Numbered from the stretch's first letter, positions 8,194 to 17,214 are shown. The stretch: 35,854 nucleotides of DNA from Propionibacteriales bacterium (GCA_026392415.1 JAPLCC010000008.1:1-35854); one strand, 5' to 3'. Notes: generated by a model not told the origin, from the letters alone. A program made the numbers and translations.

Positions 8194-9276
8194 GTCGACG
8201 TCGACGGGCACCTTGGACGTGGTCGTCGTGGGGTGTGAATGGAAGCCGCGATCGAACTTCTGACCGCTCGCGATCCCGCCGATGTAGAAGGACACGACGG
8301 CGATCGCGATGCCCGCGATGTCGTCGGCGACGTAGTGCCATCCGAAGTAGAGCGTCGCCACGACGGTCAGTGCGAAGTTCACCCAGAAGACGATCTTGAG
8401 GACCCTGGACCGCAGCGTGTACTGGACCATCAACGCGAACAGCAGAGTGATCGCGCAGTGCAGGCTGGCGAACCCGGCGATGGAGTTCACCGATTCGGTG
8501 GCGCCGCCGTACAGCACATTGCCTCGGGCGCGCACGATCGCATTCATCAGGTCCGTCGTCCCCGTATGGGCCAGACCACCCGCGCCGAAGTACTCCGACT
8601 GGTTCCAGATGCCCGGGCCGAGCGTCGGGAGCAGGTAGTACGACAACGTGCCCAGGGACCAGGCCAGGCACTGCGAGGTGACGAACCAGTACCCGAAGGA
8701 CATGTTGCGCGACCAGACCAGCCAGGCCGTGACGCCGAGCGGCACCAGCGGCAGGAACATCAGGTAGATCGGCGAGAGCACCTCGGCGGTGATCGACTTG
8801 CCGAGCAGACCGTGCAGGACATCGCTCGGGTCGTGGCCGAAGAAGATGACCCGGTCCATCAGGTGCAGCTCGCGGTCGTACGACAGCGCCTTGACCTCTC
8901 CTGGCGCGGCCGACGGGTCCGAGCGGACGAACGGCAGGAACGACTTGAGGTTCCGGTAGCTGACGTAGGTCAGGTAGAAGCTGATGACACCGATGGCGAC
9001 CAGGGTGAAGCGTTCCCGTGTCCAGTGCGTCCGCAGTCGGTGCCGGACGATGGGCAGCACCCGGCTCGGGCGACCACGCGCCTTCCACAGCGTCAGCGGC
9101 AGCAGGTCGAGCAGCAGGGCCCCGATCAGGAGCAGCGGCAGCCGGATGTACGACGGCCCGAGGAAGCTGCCTTCCGGGTCCAGCAGGCGGCGGTCGAGCT
9201 TGACCGCGGAGAACACCGCCAGGCCCAGCATGAGCGCTGCCGTCCCGATGAGAAGGCTGTAGGCGCGGCGGTACAC
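8191..9276 (-). CDS. PAP2-superfamily integral membrane phosphatase/transferase
   Basis: A 361-residue membrane protein with about 7-8 hydrophobic segments. The C-terminal PAP2 motifs are visible as SLHCA (phosphatase motif 2, S-x-H) and GWHYVADDIAG (motif 3, with the catalytic-type His and Asp), and the large polar region after the third span carries FGHDPSDVLHG. The family includes lipid phosphate phosphatases and inositol-phosphorylceramide-synthase-like transferases; this arrangement resembles the actinobacterial group often annotated as inositol phosphorylceramide synthase-like. Substrate not known. The GTG start is preceded by TAGACT at 7 nt; that element overlaps the stop codon of thiQ, so this gene can be transcribed separately from the thi operon. 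Confidence 0.85.
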   Translation of the reverse strand: MYRRAYSLLIGTAALMLGLAVFSAVKLDRRLLDPEGSFLGPSYIRLPLLLIGALLLDLLPLTLWKARGRPSRVLPIVRHRLRTHWTRERFTLVAIGVISFYLTYVSYRNLKSFLPFVRSDPSAAPGEVKALSYDRELHLMDRVIFFGHDPSDVLHGLLGKSITAEVLSPIYLMFLPLVPLGVTAWLVWSRNMSFGYWFVTSQCLAWSLGTLSYYLLPTLGPGIWNQSEYFGAGGLAHTGTTDLMNAIVRARGNVLYGGATESVNSIAGFASLHCAITLLFALMVQYTLRSRVLKIVFWVNFALTVVATLYFGWHYVADDIAGIAIAVVSFYIGGIASGQKFDRGFHSHPTTTTSKVPVDVD

Positions 9277-9283
9277 CCGCAGG

Positions 9284-9289
9284 AGTCTA
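9284..9289 (-). promoter_or_regulatory. leaderless -10 element of the PAP2 gene
   Basis: TAGACT, 7 nt, GTG. Three of its bases are the TAG stop codon of thiQ. Confidence 0.45.
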
Positions 9290-10111
9290 GGGCTTCGTGC
9301 CCAAGCCCCCGTCCATCGAGGGCCGTACGACGATGCTCACACCGGACTCGGGCGGCAGCCCTGCCGCAGCGAGGATCCGGGCCGCCTCCTCCCCCGTGAA
9401 GCGGCGCCGGGCGCCGAGGAACTCCCTGGCCTCTTCGTCCACGGGGTGTGCCCAGACCTCGGCCACGGCGCCTTCCTGCACCAGCCGGCCGCTCCGCATC
9501 AGGGCGACCCGATCGGCCACGGCGAACGCCTCGTCCTGGTCGTGGGTCACCATCAGCGCCGTGGTCCCGGATGCGGTGAGGATCTGCCGCAGGTCCGCCG
9601 CGAGTCGCACCCGGAGCTCGGCGTCGAGCGCACTCAGCGGTTCGTCGAGCAGCAGCAGCCGCGGTTTCGCTGCGAGCGAGCGCGCCAGCGCGACACGCTG
9701 CCGCTCGCCGCCGGACAGGGTGCGGGGCAGACGGTCACCGAACCCCGCGAGCCCGACGAGGGTCAGCAGGTCGTCGACCTCGGCCCGGACCTCGCTGCGT
9801 GGCAGCCCCCGCAGCCGCTGGGCGTAGCCGACGTTGCGCGCGACCGTCAGGTGGTCGAAGAGCTGGCCGTCCTGGAACATCAGGGCGAAACCGCGTCGGT
9901 GCGTGGGCGTGCCGCCGAGGTCGGCGCCGTCCCAGGCGATCGACCCTGAGGTCAACGACTCGAGACCGGCGACCGCGCGCAGCAGGGTCGACTTCCCGCA
10001 GCCCGACGGCCCGAGGACAGCCAGCACGGCGCCGTCGGCGACGGTCAGGTCGACGCTCTCCACTGCAACGGTGCGGTCGAAGGCGACCGTGACGCCCGTG
10101 AGCTCCAGCAT
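9287..10111 (-). CDS. thiQ: thiamine ABC transporter, ATP-binding protein
   Basis: A 274-residue ATPase subunit that powers thiamine (or its phosphates) uptake from the cytoplasmic face. Walker A is GPSGCGKS (34-41), the ABC signature LSGGE (132-136), Walker B LLLLDE (152-157) with ALD after it, and the switch His is in VTHDQDEA. The ATG at 10111 starts MLELTGVTV, the normal beginning of such subunits; an open frame to 10159 runs into the permease. It lies 4 nt after the permease stop. The thiamine assignment rests on the TPP riboswitch ahead of the operon and on the binding protein; the ATPase alone could be taken for a molybdate, iron or spermidine transporter subunit. Confidence 0.9.
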   Translation of the reverse strand: MLELTGVTVAFDRTVAVESVDLTVADGAVLAVLGPSGCGKSTLLRAVAGLESLTSGSIAWDGADLGGTPTHRRGFALMFQDGQLFDHLTVARNVGYAQRLRGLPRSEVRAEVDDLLTLVGLAGFGDRLPRTLSGGERQRVALARSLAAKPRLLLLDEPLSALDAELRVRLAADLRQILTASGTTALMVTHDQDEAFAVADRVALMRSGRLVQEGAVAEVWAHPVDEEAREFLGARRRFTGEEAARILAAAGLPPESGVSIVVRPSMDGGLGTKP

Positions 10112-10115
10112 CAGG

Positions 10116-11777
10116 TCACCATGCTCCTGTTCCCGGCACCCGAAGCCGCTCGACGACAAGGATGACGGCCGCGGTGACGGCAGCCAGGACGACCGAGGCC
10201 GCCATGGCGGTGCCGTAGTTCAGCGCACCCGGGTGGCTCAGCAGACGATAGATCGCGACCGGCAGCGTCGGCTCGGCCGGGCGGGCGATGAACGACGTGG
10301 CACCGAACTCCCCCAGCGACACGGCGAACGCGAAGCCCGCGGCCGCGAGCAGGGGCCGCCAGACGACGGCGAGGTCGACGGTGCGGAGGGCGCGCAACGG
10401 CCCGGCGCCGAGCGACGCAGCGGCCTGACGCTGGCGGTCGTCGATGCCGGCGAGCACCGGCACCAGCGTGCGCACCACCAGCGGCAGCGCGACCAGCGCC
10501 TGGGCGATCGGCACCAGCAGCGGACTGGTCCGCAGGTCCAGCGGAGGCTCGTCCAGCGCGATCAGGAAACCGAAGCCGAGCGTGACCGCGGAGACGCCCA
10601 GCGGCAGCATGAAGAACCCGTCGAGCAAGGTCCGCGCCCGCCGCCCGGCGCTCGTCCGGGTACGCCGGGTCACCACGAAGGCAACGATCAAACCCAGCGA
10701 CAGCGACATCCACGTCGCATCGACGGCGATCCGCAACGAGGCCAGCAGTGCGTCGGTGACCGACACCTGGAGCAGGCCGTCGCCCGACCCCTCCAGTGCC
10801 CGGTAGTGGTCGAGGCTCCACCCACCGTCGCGACGGAAGGACGCCAGCACCAGGGTCAGGACCGGCAGCGCCACGGCCAGGAGTGTCAGCCCCGTCACCA
10901 GCGCCGCAGGCGCGTCGCGCCACTGCGGTCGCGCGGGGGCAGCCACGGATCGTCGTACGGTCGGGTCCGGGACGGCCCGAAGCCGACCGACCACGACCAG
11001 CAGGACGACGACGGCCACCATCTGCACCAGCGACAGGGCCGCCGCCGCCGGCAGGTCGAGCAGGTCGGCGGTCAACAGGTAGATCTCGGTCTCGACCGAG
11101 GAGTACCGCACGCCACCGAGGACCAGGACGACACCGAACGCCGTCGCGCAGAAGAGAAACACGACACTGGCGGCTGACACGATCGCCGGGCGCAGAGCGG
11201 GGAACGTGACCGTCCGGAACACCTGCCACGGTGTCGCGCCGAGCGCCGACGCGGCCTCCCCCGGGCGCCGGTCGAGGCCTTCCCAGGCCACCCCGACGGT
11301 GCGGATCACGACCGCGACGTTGAAGAAGACCAGGCCGATCAGGATCGCGACCGGACTGCCGTCGAGGCCGAGGAAGCCGAGCGGGCCCGAGGACGAGATC
11401 AGCTCTCGCACAGCCAGCCCGACGACCACGGTCGGCAGCACGAACGGGACCAGCAGCGCCGCGCGGACCAGACCCCGCCCGGGGAACCTCAGCCGGTGCA
11501 GGACGTAGGCGGCCGGCACCCCGAGGAGGACCGAGACGAAGGTGGCCACTGTGCTCGTCCAGACCGTGAACCACAGCACCCGACCCGTCCGCGGCCGCTG
11601 GAGCACGGCGAGCACGGCGCCGGGGTCGAAGCGACTTCCACCCGGCTGGGCCGTCCAGAGGCCGCGCTCGAGCATCGCGCCGACCGGCAGCACGAAGAAG
11701 ACCGCGAACACCGCCACCGGCACGGCAGCGAGGGCCGCGAATGCGACCCTCCTGCCCACGCCGGCGGCCGTCGTCAT
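10116..11777 (-). CDS. thiP: thiamine ABC transporter, fused permease
   Basis: A 553-residue membrane protein with about 12 hydrophobic segments, made of two tandem BPD-type permease domains, as in ThiP and FbpB. Each half has an EAA-like cytoplasmic loop that docks the ATPase: AASALGATPWQVFRTVTFP in the first and AAASLGAGPLRALRTVDL in the second. It forms the channel for thiamine transfer from the binding lipoprotein. The ATG at 11777 shares ATGA with the stop codon of the binding protein, which fixes the start over an open frame reaching 11885. thiQ follows after 4 nt. Confidence 0.92.
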   Translation of the reverse strand: MTTAAGVGRRVAFAALAAVPVAVFAVFFVLPVGAMLERGLWTAQPGGSRFDPGAVLAVLQRPRTGRVLWFTVWTSTVATFVSVLLGVPAAYVLHRLRFPGRGLVRAALLVPFVLPTVVVGLAVRELISSSGPLGFLGLDGSPVAILIGLVFFNVAVVIRTVGVAWEGLDRRPGEAASALGATPWQVFRTVTFPALRPAIVSAASVVFLFCATAFGVVLVLGGVRYSSVETEIYLLTADLLDLPAAAALSLVQMVAVVVLLVVVGRLRAVPDPTVRRSVAAPARPQWRDAPAALVTGLTLLAVALPVLTLVLASFRRDGGWSLDHYRALEGSGDGLLQVSVTDALLASLRIAVDATWMSLSLGLIVAFVVTRRTRTSAGRRARTLLDGFFMLPLGVSAVTLGFGFLIALDEPPLDLRTSPLLVPIAQALVALPLVVRTLVPVLAGIDDRQRQAAASLGAGPLRALRTVDLAVVWRPLLAAAGFAFAVSLGEFGATSFIARPAEPTLPVAIYRLLSHPGALNYGTAMAASVVLAAVTAAVILVVERLRVPGTGAW

Positions 11778-12832
11778 CGCGAGATGATCTCGGTCCACTC
11801 CTCCAGCCACGCCTGGCGGCTGCTGGCGATGTCGGACGGAGCGACCTGCTCGGTCTCCGTGGGCCGCTTCGCGAACCTCGCCCACTCGGCCGGCAGCTCG
11901 ATGCCGTCGGCGACCGGGAAGACGTACATCTCCGGCGGCAGGGCAGCCTGCACCTCGGGGGTGAGCAGCCAGCGGATCAGCGCCTCGGCGCCCTCGACGT
12001 TGGTCTCGTCGCCCTTGAGGACTCCGGCGTACTCGACCTGTTCGAAGCAGCTGTCGAGCAGGGCGCTCGTCGTCGATTTCGTGCCGGCCTTGTTCAGCGT
12101 GAAAGCGGGCGAGGAGTCATAGGACACCACGATCGGCCGGTCGCCGCCGGAGAAGGTGAAGTCGGTGAAGTACGCGTCGGACCAGCCCTTGACGATCTTG
12201 GCGCCGTTGGCGTCGAGGGCCTCCCAGTAGCCGGGCCACTCGTCGCCGTACTCACCGATGGTGGCGAGCAGGAAGGCCAGTCCGGGCGAGCTGGTGCTGG
12301 CGCCGGGGATCACGAAGAGGTCCTTGTACGTCGGCTTCGTGAGGTCGTCGAGACGGGTCGGCGCGGGGATGCCCTGCTTGCGGAACCACGCGTCGTCGAC
12401 ATTCACGCACACGTTGCCGGTGTCGATCGGAGTGAGGGCGCCGTCGTCGTCGCCCTCGAGCTCGAACTTCTCGGCGCCGGCCGGCAGCATCGGTGAGTAC
12501 GACGCGAAGACGTCCTCGTCGATCGCTCGCGTGGCGAAGGAGTTGTCGATGCCGAACACGACGTCGCCGACCGGGTTGTCCTTGCTGATGACGAGCTGGT
12601 TGGTCAGCGCCCCGGCGTCCTCGAGCTTGCTGATCTTCAACGTGTAGCCGCTTTCCTCCTCGAACGCCGCGACGAGCTCGTCGGGCAGGGCGAAGGACTC
12701 GTGGGCCACGAGCGTGACGGTGGTGTCGTCAGCCTTGTCGTCCTGCTCGGTGCCGATGAGTGAGCAGCCGGAGGCCAGCAGCACCGCCGAGGTGAGGCCG
12801 ATGACCCGAGTGACGTGAATGCGCGCACGCAT
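11774..12832 (-). CDS. thiB: thiamine ABC transporter, substrate-binding lipoprotein
   Basis: A 352-residue extracellular solute-binding protein of the ThiB/TbpA type. The N terminus has a basic region, a short hydrophobic core and a lipobox LASGC with lipidated Cys23. The mature part begins VTLVAHESFALPDELVAAFEE, a family-typical start, and contains DVVFGIDN and GASTSSPGLAFL (phosphate/thiamine-binding type loop). It captures thiamine outside the membrane and delivers it to ThiP. It is the first gene of thiBPQ and lies directly after the TPP riboswitch. The start ATG has GGGAG 11 nt upstream, which is also the 3' strand of the riboswitch, so TPP may block initiation directly. Confidence 0.93.
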   Translation of the reverse strand: MRARIHVTRVIGLTSAVLLASGCSLIGTEQDDKADDTTVTLVAHESFALPDELVAAFEEESGYTLKISKLEDAGALTNQLVISKDNPVGDVVFGIDNSFATRAIDEDVFASYSPMLPAGAEKFELEGDDDGALTPIDTGNVCVNVDDAWFRKQGIPAPTRLDDLTKPTYKDLFVIPGASTSSPGLAFLLATIGEYGDEWPGYWEALDANGAKIVKGWSDAYFTDFTFSGGDRPIVVSYDSSPAFTLNKAGTKSTTSALLDSCFEQVEYAGVLKGDETNVEGAEALIRWLLTPEVQAALPPEMYVFPVADGIELPAEWARFAKRPTETEQVAPSDIASSRQAWLEEWTEIISR

Positions 12833-12842
12833 GATGAGAATG

Positions 12843-12930
12843 ACTCCCTTCGCCGGTGTTAGCCGGAGCAGGTTCAGAGGGTCTGCGGCGGATCCGCACT
12901 CTCAGCACCCTGCGGTGCTCCCCTGTCTGT
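12843..12930 (-). ncRNA. TPP riboswitch (THI element) ahead of thiBPQ
   Basis: On the minus strand the conserved parts appear in order: GGGGAGC, GCTGAGAGTGCG (THI-box core), then ACCCTCTGAACCTGCTCCGG and CTAACACCGGCGAAGGGA. This matches the TPP aptamer. When bound by thiamine pyrophosphate such elements turn off thiamine uptake genes. The last segment overlaps the only Shine-Dalgarno-like sequence of thiB (GGGAG, 12844-12848), and no terminator hairpin or U-run follows, so control is most likely at translation initiation. Confidence 0.96.
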
Positions 12931-12937
12931 GCTGCGC

Positions 12938-12943
12938 AGTCTA
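12938..12943 (-). promoter_or_regulatory. probable -10 element of the thiBPQ riboswitch transcript
   Basis: TAGACT lies 7 nt before an A at 12930, at the 5' edge of the TPP aptamer, in the 22-nt gap after the upstream MBL gene. No good -35 is seen. It suggests the thi operon is transcribed on its own, not only by read-through. Confidence 0.4.
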
Positions 12944-12951
12944 CGTTCGCC

Positions 12952-14022
12952 TCAGCAGGCGGCGTAGATGACCCCGTCGGGGTGGTCGGTCTCCGTCGCC
13001 TGGCCGCGGGCGACGAGCAGATCGAGGTGGGCCTTGGTCTCCATGGCCGCCATGCCCTGGCTGAAGACGTCAAGGTCCTCGAACGCGTGCTCGTGGCGAG
13101 TCCAGCCCAGGTCGCGGGCGACCACGATCGAGGTCACCTCGCCCCGTGCCCGGAGCGAGGCCAGACTCTGGTCGAGTCGGGTCTCGTGGTGGGCGAGCAG
13201 CTCGTCGACACGGGCGTACGACGACGGCGCCACCGGTCCGTGCGCCGGGAGGATGCGCAGGTCGGGCAGGGTGCGCACCTTGGCCAGGGAGGCCATGAAC
13301 TGACCCAGCGGCTGCTCCACCGCCGGCACCGTGAACCCGATGGACGGCGTGATCGTCGGGAGCACGTGGTCGCCGGCGAACAGGACGCCCTCGACCTTGT
13401 CGGCGTAGACGTAGTGGCCGGGCGTGTGGCCAGGGGTGTGCACGGCGTCGATGGTGCGGCGGCCCACCTCGAAGGAGCGGTCGCCCTCCAGCCAGAGATC
13501 GGGGAAGGCCCAGTCCACGACGTCGGGAAGCGCGCCGTCGTGGCCGGCAGCCCACAGCTCGGCGATCTCCTCGGCACCTGCGGTGCGGAGCACGGCGAGG
13601 AACGGGCTCTCGCCGATCTCGGCCCGGGCCGCGCGGTGCAGCAGCTCGAGCGCCGGCTTCTCGTCGACACCGAGCGCCACCTGGGCACCGAACTCCTGGC
13701 CCAGGACGGTCGCCATCGTGAAGTGGTCACGGTGCACGTGCGTGACGAGGAACTGCTTGATGTCCCCGAAGCCGGACCCGATCGATCGCAGGCTCTTGTC
13801 GAGCAGTTCGCGCGCGACCGGGATCGACCAGCCGCCGTCGATCAGCGTCAGCCCGTCGTCGGCCTCGACGACGTACACGTTGATCGCCTTGAGGCCATCC
13901 ATCGGCAGCGGCAACGGGATCCGGTGGATGCCGTCGGCCACCTGCCAGGCTCCCTCGTCCGCCCAGTACCGGCCTGAGTCCGGCGAAACGGCGTAGCCGG
14001 TCGCAATGCCTCCCGTGGTCAT
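12952..14022 (-). CDS. metallo-beta-lactamase-fold hydrolase (LACTB2/glyoxalase II-like)
   Basis: A 356-residue soluble protein. The metal-binding motif HVHRDH is at 95-100; further ligands are in HTPGHTPGH (195-203) and Asp218 in FAGDH. The C-terminal part (about 275-350) with DLGWTRHEHAFEDLD and MAAMETKAHLDLLVARG looks like the winged-helix segment found in LACTB2-type proteins. It is likely a thioesterase or hydrolase, substrate unknown. It follows the SDR gene by only 9 nt; the SDR stop TAA is also the first part of the TAAGGT hexamer placed 6 nt before this ATG, so the gene may be read both from the operon and from its own leaderless start. Confidence 0.85.
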   Translation of the reverse strand: MTTGGIATGYAVSPDSGRYWADEGAWQVADGIHRIPLPLPMDGLKAINVYVVEADDGLTLIDGGWSIPVARELLDKSLRSIGSGFGDIKQFLVTHVHRDHFTMATVLGQEFGAQVALGVDEKPALELLHRAARAEIGESPFLAVLRTAGAEEIAELWAAGHDGALPDVVDWAFPDLWLEGDRSFEVGRRTIDAVHTPGHTPGHYVYADKVEGVLFAGDHVLPTITPSIGFTVPAVEQPLGQFMASLAKVRTLPDLRILPAHGPVAPSSYARVDELLAHHETRLDQSLASLRARGEVTSIVVARDLGWTRHEHAFEDLDVFSQGMAAMETKAHLDLLVARGQATETDHPDGVIYAAC

Positions 14023-14028
14023 GGGGCC

Positions 14029-14034
14029 ACCTTA
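14029..14034 (-). promoter_or_regulatory. leaderless -10 element of the MBL gene
   Basis: TAAGGT, 6 nt, ATG. Its TAA is the stop codon of the upstream SDR gene. Confidence 0.4.
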
Positions 14035-14868
14035 GGAAGGGGTCTCCACAGGAAGGCCACCGGGGACCAGGTCGGGCAGGCCGAGGTCGAGGTTGGGCTC
14101 CTGGATGCCGCCGTCGACCTCGAGCAGCTTGCCGGTGACGAACTGGCCGGCGCGCGAGGACAGGTAGAGCACGGCTGCCGCGATGTCCTCGGCCTCACCG
14201 ATCCGCCCGAGGGGCGTGGCCTCCTCCATCTGCTGCTTCATCGCAGGCACCCCGGCGACGAACTCGAGTGCACTGGTCATGACCGACCCCACGTAGACCC
14301 CGTTCACCCGGATGCTCGGGGAAAGGTCGGTCGCCGCCAGCCGCGTCCAGTGCGCGAGCGCCGCCTTCGCGACGCCGTACGCGAGGTAACCGCGGGCCGC
14401 CGTACGCCCCATCATCGAGCTGATCGACGTGATCGACTTCTGTCGTCCCTCACCGGTCGAGGCCAGCATCAACGGCACCGCGGCCCGGCTCAGGGCGTGG
14501 GCGGTGGCGACGTTGAAGTGGAAGGACTCCTCCAGGTAGGCCACATCCGTGTCGAGGAACGCGTTCGGGATGGTGCCTCCGACGTTGTTGACCACGATGT
14601 CGAGGCGTCCGAAGGCGTCGTACGCCGCCTGGGCCAGCCCGGCCACCTCGTCGGTGCGCGCCAGGTTCGCCGGCACGACGATCGCCCGGCGTCCGAGTGC
14701 TTCGATCCGCGCCGCGACGTCCTTGAGCTGCCCCTCGGTCCGTGAGGAGATGAGCACGTCCGCGCCGGCCTCGGCCAGCGCGATCGCGGTCGCTGCGCCG
14801 ATGCCCCGGCCGGCGCCGGTGACGACGGCGACATGGTCGGTGACGGTGAACCGGTCGAGGATGCTCAT
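14032..14868 (-). CDS. short-chain dehydrogenase/reductase (SDR)
   Basis: A 278-residue classical SDR. The NAD(P)-binding TGAGRGIG is at 17-24, the structural NNVG at 94-97, and the catalytic set is Ser151, Tyr164 and Lys168 (YGVAK). The C terminus carries [12 protein letters not shown], typical of FabG-like enzymes. It probably oxidises or reduces an alcohol/keto group of a CoA ester or steroid-like substrate. The ATG at 14868 shares ATGA with the stop of the DapB-like gene, so they form an operon; an open frame reading up to 15846 is antisense-of-codon noise over that gene. The KstR-like site of the preceding gene would control both. Confidence 0.9.
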   Translation of the reverse strand: MSILDRFTVTDHVAVVTGAGRGIGAATAIALAEAGADVLISSRTEGQLKDVAARIEALGRRAIVVPANLARTDEVAGLAQAAYDAFGRLDIVVNNVGGTIPNAFLDTDVAYLEESFHFNVATAHALSRAAVPLMLASTGEGRQKSITSISSMMGRTAARGYLAYGVAKAALAHWTRLAATDLSPSIRVNGVYVGSVMTSALEFVAGVPAMKQQMEEATPLGRIGEAEDIAAAVLYLSSRAGQFVTGKLLEVDGGIQEPNLDLGLPDLVPGGLPVETPS

Positions 14869-15962
14869 CGCGTGACCAGCCCTCGGCCGGTGACGAGCGG
14901 CAGGTCGAGCGCGGTCAGCAGCCCGGGGCGGGCGGCGACAACCGCCGGCACGGCGTTGATCAGGCGCTGTGCGGTGACGATCATCCCGGACACGTTGTGG
15001 TCGCCGTGCTCGCCGTGGTGGGTGAACTCCACCTTCATGCAGGGCTCGCCGGTGATCTCGATCCGGTAGCAGCCGTCGCCCTCGTTGGGCGTCGGCCAGT
15101 CCGGCTCGGCCGCGGCGTCGGTGCGGGTGACGTGTTCGAGGGTGACCCGCGGGACACCGTCGACGGTGCCGATCACGCGGAACAGCACCGAACCCATGGT
15201 GCCCTCCTCGACGTCGACCGAGTGGGTCTTGACGGTGCGCGGGGCGGGTCGGCGGGTGACCTCCTCGACCAGTGGCTCGTCGAGGGTGACGCCGAGGCCG
15301 GCGGCGATGACGCGCACGACCGGGCCCCACGCCGTGCTCAGGATGCCGGACTCCCAGAGCATCGGGCGGGTGTCCATCGGCTGCCCGAAGCCGAAGATGT
15401 CCTTCATGACGACGGGCTGGTAGTAAGTGGAGTAGTCCGCGATCTCGCTGACCTTGATGTGGTCGATGCGCTGGCTGAGGCTGGTCATCACGAGCGGCAG
15501 CACGTCGTTCGCGAAACCCGGGTCGATGCCGTTGACGTGCAGGCTGGCATTGCCCTGGCGGCCGGCTTCGTCGATGCCGTCGATCATGTCCGCGGGCAGC
15601 GTGCCGTCGCGGTGCAGCAGGATCACCGGCCCGGAGGACACGACGTTGACCCCGTCGCGGATGAACCCGGTCAGGTCCTCGATCGACTCGAAGAGCCGGT
15701 CGTCGGTCATCGCGCCGTGCACGATGCAGTCGGGGCGGAGGGCGATCAGCTCGTCGCGGTCGGTGGTCGCGAGGACACCGAGTTCGCGATCGAGGCCGGC
15801 GAGCTCGCCGGCGTCCTTGCCGTGCTTGTCGGGTGTGGAGGTCCACACGCCGACCAGCTCGAGGTCGGGATGGGCGTCGACGCCGGCGATGGCGTGGCGG
15901 CCGATCGTGCCCGTCGACCAGACGACGACACGCAACGGCTTCTCGGGGATGACTTGCGACAT
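14865..15962 (-). CDS. NAD(P)H-dependent dehydrogenase, DapB-like/amine dehydrogenase family
   Basis: A 365-residue protein related to dihydrodipicolinate reductase and 2,4-diaminopentanoate dehydrogenase. The Rossmann nucleotide motif is [15 protein letters not shown] near residues 12-26, and the central [10 protein letters not shown] and [15 protein letters not shown] are family hallmarks. Such genes are frequent in lipid- and steroid-degrading actinobacteria; the natural substrate is not known to me, and a lysine-biosynthesis role is unlikely because a dedicated dapB normally exists elsewhere. The first gene of an operon with SDR and MBL. A KstR-like palindrome lies 11-24 nt upstream of the ATG and a TACATT hexamer 6 nt upstream, so repression of a leaderless promoter is likely. 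Confidence 0.85.
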   Translation of the reverse strand: MSQVIPEKPLRVVVWSTGTIGRHAIAGVDAHPDLELVGVWTSTPDKHGKDAGELAGLDRELGVLATTDRDELIALRPDCIVHGAMTDDRLFESIEDLTGFIRDGVNVVSSGPVILLHRDGTLPADMIDGIDEAGRQGNASLHVNGIDPGFANDVLPLVMTSLSQRIDHIKVSEIADYSTYYQPVVMKDIFGFGQPMDTRPMLWESGILSTAWGPVVRVIAAGLGVTLDEPLVEEVTRRPAPRTVKTHSVDVEEGTMGSVLFRVIGTVDGVPRVTLEHVTRTDAAAEPDWPTPNEGDGCYRIEITGEPCMKVEFTHHGEHGDHNVSGMIVTAQRLINAVPAVVAARPGLLTALDLPLVTGRGLVTR

Positions 15963-15968
15963 GCGGTC

Positions 15969-15974
15969 AATGTA
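15969..15974 (-). promoter_or_regulatory. leaderless -10 element of the DapB-like gene
   Basis: TACATT, 6 nt, ATG. The last two bases on the plus side are shared with the KstR-like operator. Confidence 0.5.
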
Positions 15975-15986
15975 GAACAGGTTCTA
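15973..15986. promoter_or_regulatory. KstR-like operator of the DapB-like/SDR operon
   Basis: TAGAACAGGTTCTA is a perfect palindrome with a 2-bp centre and matches the KstR consensus TNNAACNNGTTNNA at every defined position. KstR is the TetR-family repressor of cholesterol/steroid catabolism in mycobacteria and rhodococci. It overlaps the -10 of the DapB-like gene and the stop codon of the flavoenzyme gene. Confidence 0.75.
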
Positions 15987-17192
15987 GTTTTGCGGAAGGG
16001 CCGGGACGGGAATCTCCTCTCCCGGAGCCCACTCCGGGCATCGGGTGCCGGAGTAGATCGTCGGCATGCAGCGGTTGCAGTGGATGCAGATGCCACCGCT
16101 CGCGGAGCCCGCCTGCAACCGGTTCACCAGGTCGGGCTCGCGCAGCAACGCACGCCCCATCACCACGAACTCGAAACCGTCAGCCATCGCCTGCTGCATC
16201 GTCTCGAGCCGGTTGATCCCGCCGAGCAGCATCAGCGGCGTCGCCACGGCGGCCCGGAACTGGAGGGCCTTGTCGCGGAAGTACGCCTCCTGGAAGTCGT
16301 ACTCCTTGAGGAAGGTGCGCCCCATCGGACTCCGCATCCCCCACTTCACCAGCGTCGGCATGGTCGCGGCGAACTCGTTGACCGGCGCACCGCCGCGGAA
16401 CAGGTACATCGGGTTCATCAGCGACGAGCCACCCGAGAGCTGCAGCGCGTCGAGGTGTCCGTCGGCCTCCAGCATCTGCGCGAACTCGACGCCCGCTTCG
16501 GTCGTGACACCGCCGGGGAATCCGTCGGAGACCGAGATCTTCGCCGTCACCGCCACCGCGTCCCCGACCTCCTCGCGTACGACGCGAGCGACCTGGCGTG
16601 CGAGGCGTGCCCGGCGTTCAAGGGCTCCACCCCACCGGTCACTGCGGCGATTGAGCGCGGGCGCCAGGAACGAGGAGATCAGGTAGGAGTGCGCCATGTG
16701 CAGCTCGAGCACGTCGAAACCAGCGGTGACGAGGGTGCGCGCGGCATCGACGTACGCGCGGGTCACCCGGGTCAGGTCCTTCTCGCTCGCCGAACGGATC
16801 ATCTGCATCGACAGCGGGCTCGGCATCCGGCTCGCCGCGATCGCGGGCACACCGTTGGAACGGCCGTTCGCGACCGGGCCCGCATGGCCGACCTGCGCGG
16901 AGATCTTCGCCCCGGTCGCGTGGATGGCGTCGGTCAACCGGGTCAGGCCGGGCAGCGTCGGCTCCCCCACGACGATCTGCTCGTTGTGCGTCCGCCCGTC
17001 GGGCGCGACGGCGAGGTAGGCGACCGTCGTCAGGCCGACACCGCCCTCGGCCGGCGCCCGGTGATAGGCGATCAGCTCGTCGGTCACCTGACCGTTCGGC
17101 GTCCGCCCCTCGAAGGTCGCGGCCTTGACGATGCGATTGCGCAGGCGCACCGGCCCGAGGTCGGCGGGGCTGAACACGTCAGGGGCAGGCAT
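15984..17192 (-). CDS. NADH:flavin oxidoreductase (Old Yellow Enzyme family) with C-terminal Cys cluster
   Basis: A 402-residue FMN-binding TIM barrel. The active-site HMAHSYLISSFLAP starts at 165 (the usual HxAHxYL motif), NRRSDRWGG follows at 181-189, and the phosphate-binding GGINRLET is near 324. At the C terminus C369-x2-C372-x2-C375-x9-C385 resembles the 4Fe-4S site of 2,4-dienoyl-CoA reductase (FadH), but the flavodoxin/NADH domain of FadH is absent. It probably reduces an enoyl-CoA or enone, possibly from steroid or fatty-acid breakdown. A near-KstR site lies 23-36 nt upstream and TAGGGT 6 nt before the ATG. Its stop lies inside the next operon's KstR-like site. Confidence 0.88.
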   Translation of the reverse strand: MPAPDVFSPADLGPVRLRNRIVKAATFEGRTPNGQVTDELIAYHRAPAEGGVGLTTVAYLAVAPDGRTHNEQIVVGEPTLPGLTRLTDAIHATGAKISAQVGHAGPVANGRSNGVPAIAASRMPSPLSMQMIRSASEKDLTRVTRAYVDAARTLVTAGFDVLELHMAHSYLISSFLAPALNRRSDRWGGALERRARLARQVARVVREEVGDAVAVTAKISVSDGFPGGVTTEAGVEFAQMLEADGHLDALQLSGGSSLMNPMYLFRGGAPVNEFAATMPTLVKWGMRSPMGRTFLKEYDFQEAYFRDKALQFRAAVATPLMLLGGINRLETMQQAMADGFEFVVMGRALLREPDLVNRLQAGSASGGICIHCNRCMPTIYSGTRCPEWAPGEEIPVPALPQN

Positions 17193-17198
17193 CCCCGC

Positions 17199-17204
17199 AC
17201 CCTA
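17199..17204 (-). promoter_or_regulatory. leaderless -10 element of the OYE-family gene
   Basis: TAGGGT, 6 nt, ATG. Confidence 0.5.
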
Positions 17205-17214
17205 GCGGCAGAAC

